From an uncultured Bacteroidota bacterium (GTDB taxonomy: Bacteria > Bacteroidota > Bacteroidia > Flavobacteriales_D > Parvicellaceae), in the NCBI GenBank assembly GCA_902536695.1, contig CACAYQ010000011.1, positions 1 to 33,250 on the forward strand: a stretch of DNA of 33,250 bases. The letters are read 5' to 3'. Positions 24,982-32,131 of the stretch are shown one piece after another (positions within the stretch are counted from its first letter, which is position 1; the number at the start of each line of letters is the position of its first letter). The notes under the pieces were generated by a model, which saw only the letters and a list, made by a program, of their open reading frames with translations, was not told where the DNA came from and did no database searches. A program made the position numbers and the translations under genes.

Positions 24982-25674
24982 TTATGATGTCTTTATGATA
25001 TCTATCCATTCGTCAACCGTTTTAGCACTTTTAATGTGAAAATCTCCCGATGATATTCTTCTAAGGTCAATTAAGTGTGCACCACTATTGACTGCATAAC
25101 CTATGTCTCTTGCAAGTGATCTTATGTAAGTTCCTTTTGAGCAGGTGCATTCAAAGTGAATTTCATCATTTTTCATAGCGGTCAGGTTTAACTTTGAAAT
25201 AGAAATTGGCTTTGCTTCTAACTCCACTTTTTTATTTTCTCTAGCTAAGTTATATGCTCTTTTACCGTTAATTTTCTTAGCAGAAAATATAGGGGGTACC
25301 TGCATTAAACGACCTTGAAAACTCTTCTGCAGAAGGGAAATCATTTTGTCGTCTATTGAAGGAACAGGATAGATTTTATCCACATTTGTTTCAAGATCAA
25401 AAGAAGGTGTTGTAGCCCCTAACTTAATTCTACCAGTGTAAGTTTTATCTTCTCTTAAAAATTGATCAATGGATTTAGTTTTTTTCCCTGTACAAATTAC
25501 AAGAAGACCTGTAGCTAATGGATCTAAGGTACCCGCATGACCGACTTTAATTTTTTTAATACCGTAATGCTTTTTTATGACATACCTTAATTTTTTTACC
25601 ACGTCAAAAGAAGTCCAATGTAAAGGCTTATCAACCATCATAATTTTACCTTCTAAAAATGGAATTCCAATCAT
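24982..25674 (-). CDS. truB: tRNA pseudouridine(55) synthase TruB
   Basis: TruB makes pseudouridine 55 in the T-loop of tRNAs. The 230-residue protein has the N-terminal VDKPLHWTSFDVV (14-26), the catalytic Asp51 in VGHAGTLDPLATGLL (44-58), RLMQVPPIFSAKKINGKRAY and CSKGTYIRSLARDIG. The short length fits the bacterial form without a long PUA extension. Its ATG overlaps the uppP stop (ATGA), so the two are translationally coupled. Confidence 0.95.
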   Translation of the reverse strand: MIGIPFLEGKIMMVDKPLHWTSFDVVKKLRYVIKKHYGIKKIKVGHAGTLDPLATGLLVICTGKKTKSIDQFLREDKTYTGRIKLGATTPSFDLETNVDKIYPVPSIDDKMISLLQKSFQGRLMQVPPIFSAKKINGKRAYNLARENKKVELEAKPISISKLNLTAMKNDEIHFECTCSKGTYIRSLARDIGYAVNSGAHLIDLRRISSGDFHIKSAKTVDEWIDIIKTS

Positions 25675-26462
25675 TGTAGTACCACAATTAAAGTGAAAAA
25701 AGCTATAATAAAACAGTAAATTGAAAAATATTTCAACTGGCTATTTTTAACCAAACGAATCATTAAATTACAAGCAAATATTCCCGTGATCAGTGCGCCT
25801 AAAAATCCCATAAATAGGGAGAGTAAATCTACATCATCAACTAAAAATGAGCCAGCTAAAATGTCCTTTACCATTTTACCAAATATTAAAGGAATCACCA
25901 TTAAAAAGGAAAATCGCGCAGCAGATTCTTTGTCCACACCTAAAAGTACGGATGTAGCTATCGTAGCTCCAGACCTTGAAATTCCAGGTAAAATAGCCAC
26001 AGCTTGAGCTATTCCAATAAGAAAACTGTTTTTAAAACTTACATTTTTTAAAGTGGGTTTAGATTTATCCGCTAAAAAGAGAAGTAAGCCAGTGATAATG
26101 AGCATACAAGAAACCAGGATCAGTTCTCCACTAAATAATTCATCTAAAATATCATCAAACAGTAGACCCACTGCCACAGCTGGAAGCATAGAAAGAATGA
26201 TTTTATAGCTGAAAAATCGGTGTGAAGAATCTTCTTTGGAAAATAAACCCCTGACTAAGGTTTTGATATCATTTCTAAATACAATTAGTGTACTTATTGC
26301 GGTAGCAAAATGCAACACCACCGTCATTAACATACTTTCACTTCCAGAGTTGTGTAGCTGAAAAAGAGATTTTGCAATTTCAAGATGTCCGCTACTACTT
26401 ACTGGCAAAAACTCGGTTAAACCTTGGATTACTCCTAGAAGGAAATTGAATAAAACTTCCAA
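25671..26462 (-). CDS. uppP: Undecaprenyl-diphosphatase UppP (BacA)
   Basis: UppP dephosphorylates undecaprenyl diphosphate in the inner membrane to recycle the lipid carrier of peptidoglycan and surface polysaccharides, and it can confer bacitracin tolerance. The 263-residue polytopic protein has the two family signatures: GVIQGLTEFLPVSSSGHLE (10-28) and ILPGISRSGATIATSVLLG. The start is TTG at 26462: the conserved first helix needs it and an in-frame TAA is two codons upstream. It begins 3 nt after the DUF3098 stop and overlaps truB by 4 nt. Confidence 0.94.
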   Translation of the reverse strand: MEVLFNFLLGVIQGLTEFLPVSSSGHLEIAKSLFQLHNSGSESMLMTVVLHFATAISTLIVFRNDIKTLVRGLFSKEDSSHRFFSYKIILSMLPAVAVGLLFDDILDELFSGELILVSCMLIITGLLLFLADKSKPTLKNVSFKNSFLIGIAQAVAILPGISRSGATIATSVLLGVDKESAARFSFLMVIPLIFGKMVKDILAGSFLVDDVDLLSLFMGFLGALITGIFACNLMIRLVKNSQLKYFSIYCFIIAFFTLIVVLQ

Positions 26463-26465
26463 GAA

Positions 26466-26693
26466 TTAATTCTTTTTCATAATACCATATAGCACTATAC
26501 CATAGCCTAAAATCACAAGGAATGGAGCTAACGTGATCCTTCTAAAAGAAAACAGTTCTTCTTCGTTAAACACGTTTGGATCGTCTGAACCACCTCCTGA
26601 CATCAAAACAAAACCCAACAAAACAACCAAACACCCTGAAATGATAAAGATGTAATTTTTTCTTTTTAAGACCATGTTTTTCTTCTCTTCCAT
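26466..26693 (-). CDS. DUF3098 small membrane protein
   Basis: This is a 75-residue protein with two hydrophobic helices (about 14-32 and 53-70) flanking a short loop, SGGGSDDPNVFNEEELFSFR. The pattern FxLMSGGxSxDPxxFNxExxFSxRRIxxAPxxxxxGY is what I recall for DUF3098, which occurs in Bacteroidota almost always between ftsX and uppP, as here. No function has been established to my knowledge. It lies 3 nt from both neighbours, and its persistence beside ftsX suggests a link to the envelope or division, which is inference. Confidence 0.85.
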   Translation of the reverse strand: MEEKKNMVLKRKNYIFIISGCLVVLLGFVLMSGGGSDDPNVFNEEELFSFRRITLAPFLVILGYGIVLYGIMKKN

Positions 26694-26696
26694 AAC

Positions 26697-27599
26697 TTAA
26701 TACAATTTTTCTGACTTAATCCAGATGTATTTATTAAGAGCAAAATACGTTGAACCAAAACTAATAAGGACTCCAATGAATAAGATTCCTGATGCAATAA
26801 TACCAAATTCCATTAATTCTTTTTGTAACAGAGCGGAATTCATACTCAAATTAACAATTATTGTTGGGTTTAGGTTGATAAATAAATACCATAACGCTAC
26901 TAATGCCGTTATGGCCAACATTCCTGAAATAAACCCTTGGTAAATAGAACGATATAGAAATGGTCTTCTAATTAATGAGGACTTTGCTCCAACTAATTGC
27001 ATTGTACGCAATAAAAACCGTTTAGAAAAAACCGCCAGCCGGATGGTATTATAGATCAATAAAGTAGCTACAAGTAACAAGGTTCCAGATAAAAACAACA
27101 TGATTAATTCAAAATTTTTGAACACCTTTCCAATTTCTAAAAATTGTGCTTCATTATAAGCCACTTCAGCCACAATATATTCGTTTCCTTTCATTATGGA
27201 TTTTGCAAATTTTGCGGCACTATCTGGGTTCACATAATCTGCAGTAAGATTCACATGTATTGATGTTGGTAATGGATTTACACCGTCCAATATTTCAAAG
27301 GCATCTTCACCTACCTGTTTCATCATGATTTTTTTTGCATTTTCTTTTGAAACAAACGTAGCTTGTTTTACCACTTCATCCATTGATTTCAGTTGTTTTT
27401 CCATCATTATAGCCATTTGCGAATCCACATTTTCGTGAAAAAGAATATCCAAACTTAATTGTTCTTTAATTTCTAAAGATTTTTTGTTTGCTGTCCACAT
27501 AAAATAGACAAACAGTCCAAAAAGTGTCAGTAACAACGTCATACTAAATACAGATGAAATCTCAGCAAGAAGGTTTGATTTATGTTTTGAATTTAGCAT
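26697..27599 (-). CDS. ftsX: Cell division ABC-type permease FtsX
   Basis: FtsX is the membrane subunit that, with the ATPase FtsE, controls septal peptidoglycan hydrolases. The 300-residue protein has one N-terminal membrane helix (SVFSMTLLLTLFGLFVYFMW), a periplasmic loop of about 130 residues and three C-terminal helices with LFLSGTLLLVATLLIYNTIR, MQLVGAKSSLIRRPF and FIGVLISFGSTYFALNKYI. The MQLVGAxxxxIRRPF segment is the family hallmark. I chose the ATG at 27599, preceded by a -7-like box, over a TTG at 27626. FtsE is not in the window, as is common in Bacteroidota. It heads the DUF3098-uppP-truB-queA operon. Confidence 0.92.
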   Translation of the reverse strand: MLNSKHKSNLLAEISSVFSMTLLLTLFGLFVYFMWTANKKSLEIKEQLSLDILFHENVDSQMAIMMEKQLKSMDEVVKQATFVSKENAKKIMMKQVGEDAFEILDGVNPLPTSIHVNLTADYVNPDSAAKFAKSIMKGNEYIVAEVAYNEAQFLEIGKVFKNFELIMLFLSGTLLLVATLLIYNTIRLAVFSKRFLLRTMQLVGAKSSLIRRPFLYRSIYQGFISGMLAITALVALWYLFINLNPTIIVNLSMNSALLQKELMEFGIIASGILFIGVLISFGSTYFALNKYIWIKSEKLY

Positions 27600-27605
27600 A
27601 AAAGG

Positions 27606-27613
27606 CAAATATA
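27606..27613 (-). promoter_or_regulatory. Possible -7 promoter element (TATATTTG) directly before ftsX
   Basis: On the minus strand TATATTTG matches TAnnTTTG exactly and ends 6 nt before the ftsX ATG at 27599. A -33 TTG at the usual spacing is not clear. If used, the transcript would begin at or within a few bases of the start codon. Confidence 0.35.
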
Positions 27614-27774
27614 TTTTAAAAAACAATCTTGAGCTGAAATCAAATACAGTTCAAAATCTGAAATAAAGTAATATCAATTGAGGATTTAATCTGTGTAGGA
27701 TGGATAAAATTGACCAACAATATGGTGTTAATTAGTAAAAATAATTTTTAATTTTAAATTTAAATTTCAAAAAA

Positions 27775-28401
27775 ATGAACAAACTACTTTCTTTATCCCT
27801 GTTATCTGTAATTCTTGTCTTTTCATCTTGCTCCTCATCTGAAAATGAATCGATGGGAGAAAGTACTACATCAGAAACCGTACTTTCTACTCTAAATTAC
27901 AAAGTAGATGATAATGAATATGTGGTTTGGCAGGCAAAACATAATGAGGATACTGAATATGCTTACCAAAGTCAAGTAAAAATTAGCGATGGATCCATCA
28001 TGGTAGAGGGAGGAGAAGTGACTAAGGCAAAATTTTCATTTGATATTGCTTCACTTGCTGATACAAACCTCCCCGGAAACATGATTAAACATTTAAGGGG
28101 TGCAGATTATTTTAACGTTATTTCATATCCAGAGATTACCTTTTATGTTAGCCAAGTAGTTAACGGGGAGGCAAAAGGTACTCTTACTGTTGTGGGTATA
28201 GATAAAAAAATAAATTTTCCGATATCCATTGAAATCAACGAAGAATCTTTAAATGCCAAAGCTGAATTTGACTTAGATATGCTGAGTTTTGAATTTCCTC
28301 ATTTAGTGAAAACACATCAAAAATCACCTGAAAAAAGAAAAAGCGGGCCTAGCAACATTGTTCACATTTCTTTTGACATCTCTGCAACACCACTCAATTA
28401 A
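27775..28401 (+). CDS. YceI-family lipoprotein
   Basis: This 208-residue protein has a lipoprotein signal: LSVILVFSSC with Cys19, followed by a Ser/Glu-rich linker. The YceI-type lipocalin-like barrel covers about 38-208: YVVWQAKHNEDTEYAYQSQV, IASLADTNLPGNMIKHLRGA, DYFNVISYPEITFYVSQV and GIDKKINFPISIEIN. YceI proteins bind isoprenoid or other hydrophobic ligands in a barrel; the specific ligand here is unknown. The start codon sits behind an A/T-only stretch (TTTCAAAAAAATG), a common translation context in this phylum. It stands alone, divergent from ftsX across 175 nt and 124 nt before the next gene. Confidence 0.9.
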   Translation: MNKLLSLSLLSVILVFSSCSSSENESMGESTTSETVLSTLNYKVDDNEYVVWQAKHNEDTEYAYQSQVKISDGSIMVEGGEVTKAKFSFDIASLADTNLPGNMIKHLRGADYFNVISYPEITFYVSQVVNGEAKGTLTVVGIDKKINFPISIEINEESLNAKAEFDLDMLSFEFPHLVKTHQKSPEKRKSGPSNIVHISFDISATPLN

Positions 28402-28525
28402 GTGATTTAAAACATAATTGGTTTATTCTGAAACTTTTCTCACTATAATTAGTTAATAAAAGTTACTTATACTATTTATCTTATACCTAAATTGGTGTAA
28501 AATTGTGTACTTATAGATTTTAATC

Positions 28526-31171
28526 ATGAAAAAAACTGTATACGCTATTATAGCAATATCAACGGTATTTCTTGCCAATATCAATTATTCCCAATGTACT
28601 AATGGAACTGTCATGTGTACCTCACTTTCAGCTAGTGCTGACACGCTTTGTAACCCAGGAAACATCACCATAACAGTTGATGATGGTACGTTAGGTGCGG
28701 GTTCAGAATGGGAATTATATACAGGTTCTTGTAGTGGAACCTTAGTTGCTACAACAGCAACAAATAGTTTTACCAATATTTCTGTTTCATCAACAACTAC
28801 ATTTTATATTAAAGCTGATAGTTGTAATAGCTCAAGTTGTATCTCAATTGATATTGTGATGGCCACATCGTCAAATGATCCAACTTCACTTGATGTTTCC
28901 AATGATTCTTTGTGTGCAGCAGGTGATGTTAATTTTACAGTAAATGGAGGCTCTCTAGGCACATTAGCCAATTGGGAGCTATATTCAAGTTCTTGTACTG
29001 GAAGTCCAATTGCTTCTTCTGCATCAAATACATTTAGTAACATTACCATTTCTGCTAGTGAAACCTACTTTGCCAAAGCAAATGGGTTTTGTAATTCTAC
29101 GTTGTGCGTAAATACAGATGTGTTATTAGCCGACGCATCGACTGATCCAGTTAGCATTACTACTTCAGATACCATTGTATGTCAAAACAACAATGTGATT
29201 TTAGATGTTGTTGGAGGGAGTCTAGGAACTGGTGCACAATGGAATTGGTATGATGATGTATGTGGAGGCAACCTCGTTGGTCAAGGCAGTACGCTTAATA
29301 TAAATCCGACATCCACAACAACATATAGTTTAAGAGCAGAAGGATACTGCAATAATACCTTATGTGAAGACATTACCATTCAAACCTATCCCCACTACAT
29401 AGATTTGGATTCCATAAGAGTAGATTCCGTATTTAACCCATCCGATACATCTTGGTATATTCCTGATACAATTTGTCCTCAAACTGCAGTGAAGCTATTT
29501 GCTCATTACTCTGGGACGCTCCCTAATGGCTATTCTATTACATGGTATGAAAATTCTTGTGGATCTACACCTATTGGAGTAGGTGACTCCTTAGAAGTTA
29601 TGCCGAATAACACTACCATTTATTATGCTAGAGTTGTAGGAACTTGTGGTGCATCGATGTGTCAAAGCAAAAGAATAATAACTAGCGATGGCTCTCTTGC
29701 CCCCACTAGTATTAGCACTAATGCTAATAATTTTTGTACAGGAGGCTCCGCAACACTATCTATTGTAGGTGGACATTTAGGCACAGGTGCTCAATGGAGT
29801 TGGTATGAAGGTTCTTGTGGCGGTCCTTTCATTGGAACAGGTACTTCGTTAACAGTAACTCCAGCTTCAACTACAATGTACTATGCCCGAGCTACCGGGG
29901 GAAGTTGTGGGAGTACAGCTTGTGCGGATTTACTCATTAATACCCACGACTTAGGCGTTTACCACAGCCCTTTAGACTCCACATGTAGTAGTTCCCCTGT
30001 TATAATGACAGGTGGATATCCAGTTGGAGGATCGTACAGTGGAACTGGTGTATCAGATAGTTTATTTGACCCTTCCATTGCTGGAGTTGGAACCCACACT
30101 ATTACATATACCTACAATGATGGCAATAATTGTGTTGACTCTGCACAAGTTGACATTACAGTACTACAAAACAATCCAGATCCAAATGTTTTAACGGCAT
30201 CTTATTATGAAATATGTAATGGCAATTCTACAAATATATCTTTAGACACATCCAGTAGTTTATCTCCCGGAAGTGTTTGGGTTTGGTATGAAGACGCATG
30301 TGGAACAGGAGATATAATTGACACCACTTATAACAGCACTAACGGAATTACTGTAAGTCCCAGTACAACAACCAATTATTACGTAAGAGCTGAAGGGGGA
30401 ATGTGTCCTCCAAGTAATTGCATAGGAGTTACAGTAGATGTGTACACACTCTCCACACATTTAGACAAATTCGAAACGCTATGTGGAGAAGCAACACCAT
30501 CATTTAATTTATCTGGTGGAGATCCATCTGGTGGGGAGTACTCAGGTATTGGAGTTGCTAATAATGTTTTCTACCCAAATGTAGCTGGAACAGGAATACA
30601 TACTATCACGTACACCCACACCATTGGTTCGTGTATAGCTACCGATACGGAAACGATAACAATTTCATCGAGTCCTATAGTAATTCAATCTTCTATTGAA
30701 CAAGAAACATGTTCTGAAGGTGGACTTATGATACACGCTCACCCTATGTTTGGTTCAGGATACTATGACTTTTTATGGTCCGATGGAAGTTTAGAAAATC
30801 CTCTAACTTATGCAGAAGCTGGAAATTATAACGTATTAATTTCTGATGCCAATGATTGCTATTCTCTTTTAGACGGCATCACTGTAGACAGCGCTTTGAC
30901 CTGTATTGAAATGACCAATACTTTTACCCCGAATAACGATGGGGTTAATGATACTTGGAATTTAGATTTTTCGAATTACAGTGAAGTCAACCTAGTAATT
31001 TTCAACAAATGGGGAAGTGAGATTGCTTCATTTACAGACTTAGTTTTTAGTTGGGATGGTACATACAATGGAAACGATCTACCAGCAGGTACTTATTACT
31101 ACATTATACAACTTACTGAAAGCACAGGGAGTTTGATTAATCAATCTGGACCAATAACAATAATTAGATAA
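28526..31171 (+). CDS. Large cysteine-rich secreted protein with tandem Ig-like modules and T9SS type B (CHU_C) sorting domain
   Basis: This 881-residue protein has signal peptide MKKTVYAIIAISTVFLANIN ending YSQ. It contains six copies of an Ig-like module A (about 34-111, 122-199, 211-285, 312-386, 397-472 and 557-638), each with four cysteines. Two copies of module B (478-546 and 643-713: GGSYSGTGVSDSLFDPSIAG / GGEYSGIGVANNVFYPNVAG) are interspersed. A SprB-like unit follows at about 717-790 (YDFLWSDGSLENPL, GNYNVLISDANDCYS), and then a CHU_C domain at 793-881 (FTPNNDGVNDTWNLDFSNYS, FSWDGTYNGNDLPAGTYYYI). Such proteins are exported by the type IX system and held on the surface, often as adhesins. 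A PorP/SprF gene starts 1 nt after its stop, so that is its probable partner. The ligand is unknown. Confidence 0.9.
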   Translation: MKKTVYAIIAISTVFLANINYSQCTNGTVMCTSLSASADTLCNPGNITITVDDGTLGAGSEWELYTGSCSGTLVATTATNSFTNISVSSTTTFYIKADSCNSSSCISIDIVMATSSNDPTSLDVSNDSLCAAGDVNFTVNGGSLGTLANWELYSSSCTGSPIASSASNTFSNITISASETYFAKANGFCNSTLCVNTDVLLADASTDPVSITTSDTIVCQNNNVILDVVGGSLGTGAQWNWYDDVCGGNLVGQGSTLNINPTSTTTYSLRAEGYCNNTLCEDITIQTYPHYIDLDSIRVDSVFNPSDTSWYIPDTICPQTAVKLFAHYSGTLPNGYSITWYENSCGSTPIGVGDSLEVMPNNTTIYYARVVGTCGASMCQSKRIITSDGSLAPTSISTNANNFCTGGSATLSIVGGHLGTGAQWSWYEGSCGGPFIGTGTSLTVTPASTTMYYARATGGSCGSTACADLLINTHDLGVYHSPLDSTCSSSPVIMTGGYPVGGSYSGTGVSDSLFDPSIAGVGTHTITYTYNDGNNCVDSAQVDITVLQNNPDPNVLTASYYEICNGNSTNISLDTSSSLSPGSVWVWYEDACGTGDIIDTTYNSTNGITVSPSTTTNYYVRAEGGMCPPSNCIGVTVDVYTLSTHLDKFETLCGEATPSFNLSGGDPSGGEYSGIGVANNVFYPNVAGTGIHTITYTHTIGSCIATDTETITISSSPIVIQSSIEQETCSEGGLMIHAHPMFGSGYYDFLWSDGSLENPLTYAEAGNYNVLISDANDCYSLLDGITVDSALTCIEMTNTFTPNNDGVNDTWNLDFSNYSEVNLVIFNKWGSEIASFTDLVFSWDGTYNGNDLPAGTYYYIIQLTESTGSLINQSGPITIIR
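28625..30664 (+). repeat. Tandem four-cysteine Ig-like modules (order A-A-A-A-A-B-A-B)
   Basis: In translation, module A recurs six times with the frame C-(26/27)-C-(28-34)-C-x4-C: Cys 42/69/100/105, 130/157/189/194, 219/246/275/280, 317/345/374/379, 404/431/461/466 and 564/592/627/632. Module B recurs twice, each with two cysteines (487/536 and 653/703). The copies are diverged at DNA level, so they are not recent duplications. Confidence 0.85.
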
Positions 31172-31172
31172 A

Positions 31173-32120
31173 ATGAAAAAGACATTAATACTTTTTGGAA
31201 TTTGCTTGCTATTCGCGTCTAATAACAATGCACAACAAACAGCACTGAATAGTCAATATCTTTACAACGATTTTGCTATAAACCCTGCCGTAGCCGGATC
31301 TAAAAATTACTCTCCGCTATCACTTAGTGTAAGAAGGCAATGGCTCGGAATAGATGAAGCTCCCGTAACTCAAAATCTAATGCTTCACGGGTTTCTTGGT
31401 CAACATACCGGAGGAGGAATTCACTTATACAACGATGCTTCTGGACCATCTAAAAGAACAGGCCTTAGTACTTCGTTTGCATACCATGTTAAAACAGGAA
31501 AATTATCCAAATTATCGTTTGGATTATCTGGATCTATAACACAATTTTCAATTGATAGAGATAAGCTAATTACTCAAGTCCCTGGTGATATAGCCGTAAT
31601 GAATAGTATAAGTCATGTCATTGCGGATGCCAACTTTGGGATCCTGTGGAAAGGAGACAGGCATTTTATAGGGGTTTCCGGTTTTAATTTATTAGAAAAC
31701 AAATCGAACATAAATGCTCTTACTACGCCTGTAAACAACTCTTTAGATCGTGTATTTTATGCGCATGCCGGATACAATTTCAAGGTTGGAGCTCTTATTG
31801 ATATCCAACCCTCTACTATTTTCAGATACATGTTAAATACACCCTATCAGTTTGATGGGAATTTAAAAATAACCTTAAAAGATTTGTATTGGATAGGAAC
31901 TTCATATCGTCATCAAGATGCTATAGCTATCATGGGAGGAATTGAAATAGGTAATATCATGTTTGGATATACCTATGACATTGGCATCTCAGATATTAAA
32001 ACCTACAATGATGGAACACATGAAGTTTTTTTAGGAATGAAACTTAACCGTGGTGATAATGGAAAAACACCATGGAAAAAGAGAAATAGAATTTATTCAG
32101 GGTACAGCGCAGATAGTTAA
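31173..32120 (+). CDS. PorP/SprF-family type IX secretion membrane protein
   Basis: This is a 315-residue outer-membrane beta-barrel protein with signal peptide MKKTLILFGICLLFASNNNA. The opening QQTALNSQYLYNDFAINPAV, followed by AGS and a SVRRQWLGIDEAP strand, is the family signature (QYMxNxxxINPAYAG...RxQWxGxxGAPxT). The later GFNLLENK, DIQPSTIFRYM and FGYTYDIGISDIKTYNDGTHE are also typical. PorP/SprF proteins help secrete or anchor type B T9SS cargo; in Flavobacterium, SprF is needed for the adhesin SprB. The gene follows the CHU_C-bearing gene by 1 nt and precedes the PorE-like gene by 11 nt, so the three form a cargo/partner operon. Confidence 0.92.
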   Translation: MKKTLILFGICLLFASNNNAQQTALNSQYLYNDFAINPAVAGSKNYSPLSLSVRRQWLGIDEAPVTQNLMLHGFLGQHTGGGIHLYNDASGPSKRTGLSTSFAYHVKTGKLSKLSFGLSGSITQFSIDRDKLITQVPGDIAVMNSISHVIADANFGILWKGDRHFIGVSGFNLLENKSNINALTTPVNNSLDRVFYAHAGYNFKVGALIDIQPSTIFRYMLNTPYQFDGNLKITLKDLYWIGTSYRHQDAIAIMGGIEIGNIMFGYTYDIGISDIKTYNDGTHEVFLGMKLNRGDNGKTPWKKRNRIYSGYSADS

Positions 32121-32131
32121 CGATCAACTGA

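Noticed and set aside
27600-27774. Possible small RNA or riboswitch in the largest divergent gap
   Set aside because: I find no stable stem with a T-run and no conserved aptamer-like segment; the region is mostly A/T runs.
28402-28525. Terminator after the YceI gene
   Set aside because: No inverted repeat of useful length and GC content is present; only short AT matches.
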